Part shown: in pieces, positions 7,331 through 7,730 of the stretch
Numbering within the stretch: the first letter of the stretch is position 1
Layout: the number at the start of each line of letters is the position of its first letter
NCBI GenBank assembly: GCA_015662815.1
Contig: DQTK01000084.1
Span: 1-7,730 of the forward strand
Origin: Aquifex aeolicus
GTDB taxonomy: Bacteria; Aquificota; Aquificia; Aquificales; Aquificaceae
Reading direction: 5' to 3'
Length of the DNA stretch: 7,730 nucleotides
Translations under genes and position numbers: made by a program
Notes under the pieces: model-generated
Told to the model about the DNA's origin: nothing
The model's input: the letters and a program-made list of their open reading frames with translations, nothing else
The model's database searches: none

Positions 7331-7435
7331 TTATTTTCTTATATCTTTTTCCCAATTACTCCCACACTCAGGACATATTACGTGGTGTCTATGTATCTTT
7401 TCTTCTTCTCCTGCCTCTTTGGATTTTTTAAACAT
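7331..7435 (-). CDS. Possible 34-residue CPEC-motif peptide
   Basis: An ATG at 7435-7433 opens 34 codons ending in TAA at 7333-7331. The head is Lys/Glu-rich (MFKKSKEAGEEEK). Then come His15, His17 and His18 (HRHH), followed by C21-P-E-C24-G-S-N-W and a short charged tail. CxxCGxxW is typical of one half of a zinc ribbon and resembles CLDCGAEW in the triple-ribbon protein of this window. The His cluster could supply the other ligands. The frame stays open upstream as far as a TGA inside the antisense of tRNA-Asp and includes a Cys-Asn-Cys at 7453-7445, but it has no ATG, GTG or TTG there. No SD is seen. It is either a micro-gene or the decayed tail of a longer ribbon protein. Confidence 0.4.
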   Translation of the reverse strand: MFKKSKEAGEEEKIHRHHVICPECGSNWEKDIRK

Positions 7436-7448
7436 GTTCGAAAAACAG

Positions 7449-7477
7449 TTGCATGGAAATTTCCAAAGGTATATAAT
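7449..7477 (+). promoter_or_regulatory. Promoter of tRNA-Asp (sigma-70 type)
   Basis: TTGCAT (7449-7454) and a perfect TATAAT (7472-7477) are separated by exactly 17 nt. The start would fall near 7484, a few bases before the mature tRNA at 7490, which is the expected short leader for a tRNA gene. Confidence 0.75.
7454..7465. repeat. 12-bp perfect palindrome in the promoter spacer
   Basis: TGGAAATTTCCA equals its own reverse complement and lies between the -35 and -10 boxes of the tRNA-Asp promoter. It has no loop, so it is more likely a dimeric protein site than an RNA hairpin, or else chance. Confidence 0.5.
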
Positions 7478-7483
7478 ATTATA
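7472..7483. promoter_or_regulatory. Symmetric -10 element, TATAAT on both strands
   Basis: TATAATATTATA is a perfect 12-bp palindrome. It provides TATAAT on the plus strand (7472-7477, tRNA-Asp) and TATAAT on the minus strand (7483-7478), pointing to the 34-codon frame that starts 43 nt away. No good -35 is seen for the minus direction; it would fall inside the tRNA gene. Confidence 0.45.
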
Positions 7484-7489
7484 CTGGCT

Positions 7490-7567
7490 GGAGCGGTAGT
7501 TCAGCCCGGTCAGAACGCCGGCCTGTCAAGCCGGAGGTCGCGGGTTCAAATCCCGTCCGCTCCGCCA
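7490..7567 (+). tRNA. tRNA-Asp (anticodon GUC)
   Basis: A complete 78-nt cloverleaf with encoded CCA. The acceptor stem is GGAGCGG (7490-7496) with CCGCTCC (7557-7563). The D stem is GTTC (7499-7502) with GAAC (7513-7516). The anticodon stem is CCGGC (7518-7522) with GCCGG (7530-7534), all G-C pairs as expected in a thermophile. The loop CTGTCAA places GTC at 7525-7527. The T stem is GCGGG (7540-7544) with CCCGT (7552-7556) around TTCAAAT. The discriminator is G73 (7564), then CCA. G73 and GUC are aspartate identity elements. Position 38 is A, where E. coli and B. subtilis tRNA-Asp have C. Confidence 0.98.
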
Positions 7568-7601
7568 TTTGTATAAAATAACTTTAAATAATATACGCTG
7601 G

Positions 7602-7730
7602 GTGAGAAAAAGTAAAATAAGGAAAGCATGGAGCGAAAGAACTAATAGAAAAACTTAGTCAAATTAGTAAGCATAGGGTTTTAGCAGATAAAGGGCTCAA
7701 GGGACTGTTTTCAAAAGTAAGATTCTTGGG
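7602..7730 (+). pseudogene. Broken or partial open frame at the window edge, unrecognised
   Basis: A GTG at 7602 opens 18 basic codons (VRKSKIRKAWSERT...) that stop at a TAG (7656-7658). In the next frame, 7621-7730 is open to the window edge and reads KHGAKELIEKLSQISKH, then RVLADKGLKGLFSKVRF. This is protein-like but has no ATG, GTG or TTG start after the upstream TAA at 7618. A one-base shift near 7624-7628 would join the two parts. It could be a frameshifted gene, a gene with an unusual start, or chance. No family is recognised. The 34 nt between the tRNA and this frame are AT-rich with no clear terminator. Confidence 0.2.

Noticed and set aside
7382..7576. 64-codon plus-strand frame running through the tRNA
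   Set aside because: Its tail (SRRSRVQIPSAPP) is the familiar false peptide from translating a tRNA T arm and acceptor end, and it crosses the tRNA promoter and the whole tRNA.
7571..7596. GTATA...TATAC inverted repeat after tRNA-Asp as a terminator
   Set aside because: A five-pair A/T stem with a long loop and no T tract would not be stable, least of all in a thermophile.
1..7730. CRISPR array, insertion sequence or defence island
   Set aside because: No regularly spaced repeats, transposase motifs or terminal inverted repeats were seen. Apart from the unrecognised zinc-ribbon gene and small or partial frames, the genes are housekeeping functions.

Overview
The window looks like chromosomal DNA of a thermophilic, chemolithotrophic bacterium of the Aquificales, close to or identical with Aquifex aeolicus. 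This rests on recognition and is not a database match. Supporting signs are AT-leaning DNA with Lys/Glu/Ile-rich proteins, a tRNA with fully G-C anticodon stem, very tight gene packing, and a bacterial nuo gene order (L-M-N) followed by ispD.

Layout. Positions 1-3023 (+) are the 3' end of a respiratory complex I operon: the last 49 codons of nuoL, all of nuoM and all of nuoN. The stops and starts are nearly fused, and each Shine-Dalgarno (SD) site lies inside the upstream gene. ispD (isoprenoid/MEP pathway) follows 25 nt later without a visible SD. Convergent to ispD on the minus strand is a two-gene unit: mobB (molybdenum cofactor biosynthesis GTPase), then a 192-residue unrecognised protein with three zinc ribbons, joined by an ATGA stop/start overlap. 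Divergent from mobB, across a 30-nt gap, is a rhomboid intramembrane serine protease (+). It ends 5 nt from the convergent argS (arginyl-tRNA synthetase, -).

Positions 7177-7489 lie between argS and a tRNA gene. This stretch is not empty. Its minus strand carries two very small possible genes: a 34-residue peptide with a CPEC motif and a 26-residue single-span hydrophobic peptide, in tandem toward argS. Both are hypotheses. The tRNA-Asp(GUC) gene at 7490-7567 has a near-consensus sigma-70-type promoter. Its -10 box belongs to a perfect palindrome that gives a TATAAT on both strands, so the site could fire divergently into the micro-ORFs. The last 163 nt after the tRNA hold only a broken or partial open frame that I do not recognise.

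Together the window combines energy conservation (complex I, and a Mo/W cofactor for oxidoreductases), isoprenoid precursor synthesis, membrane proteolysis and translation. No mobile element, CRISPR array or obvious defence system is visible. The least explained items are the triple zinc-ribbon protein coupled to mobB and the micro-ORF/bidirectional promoter region beside tRNA-Asp.
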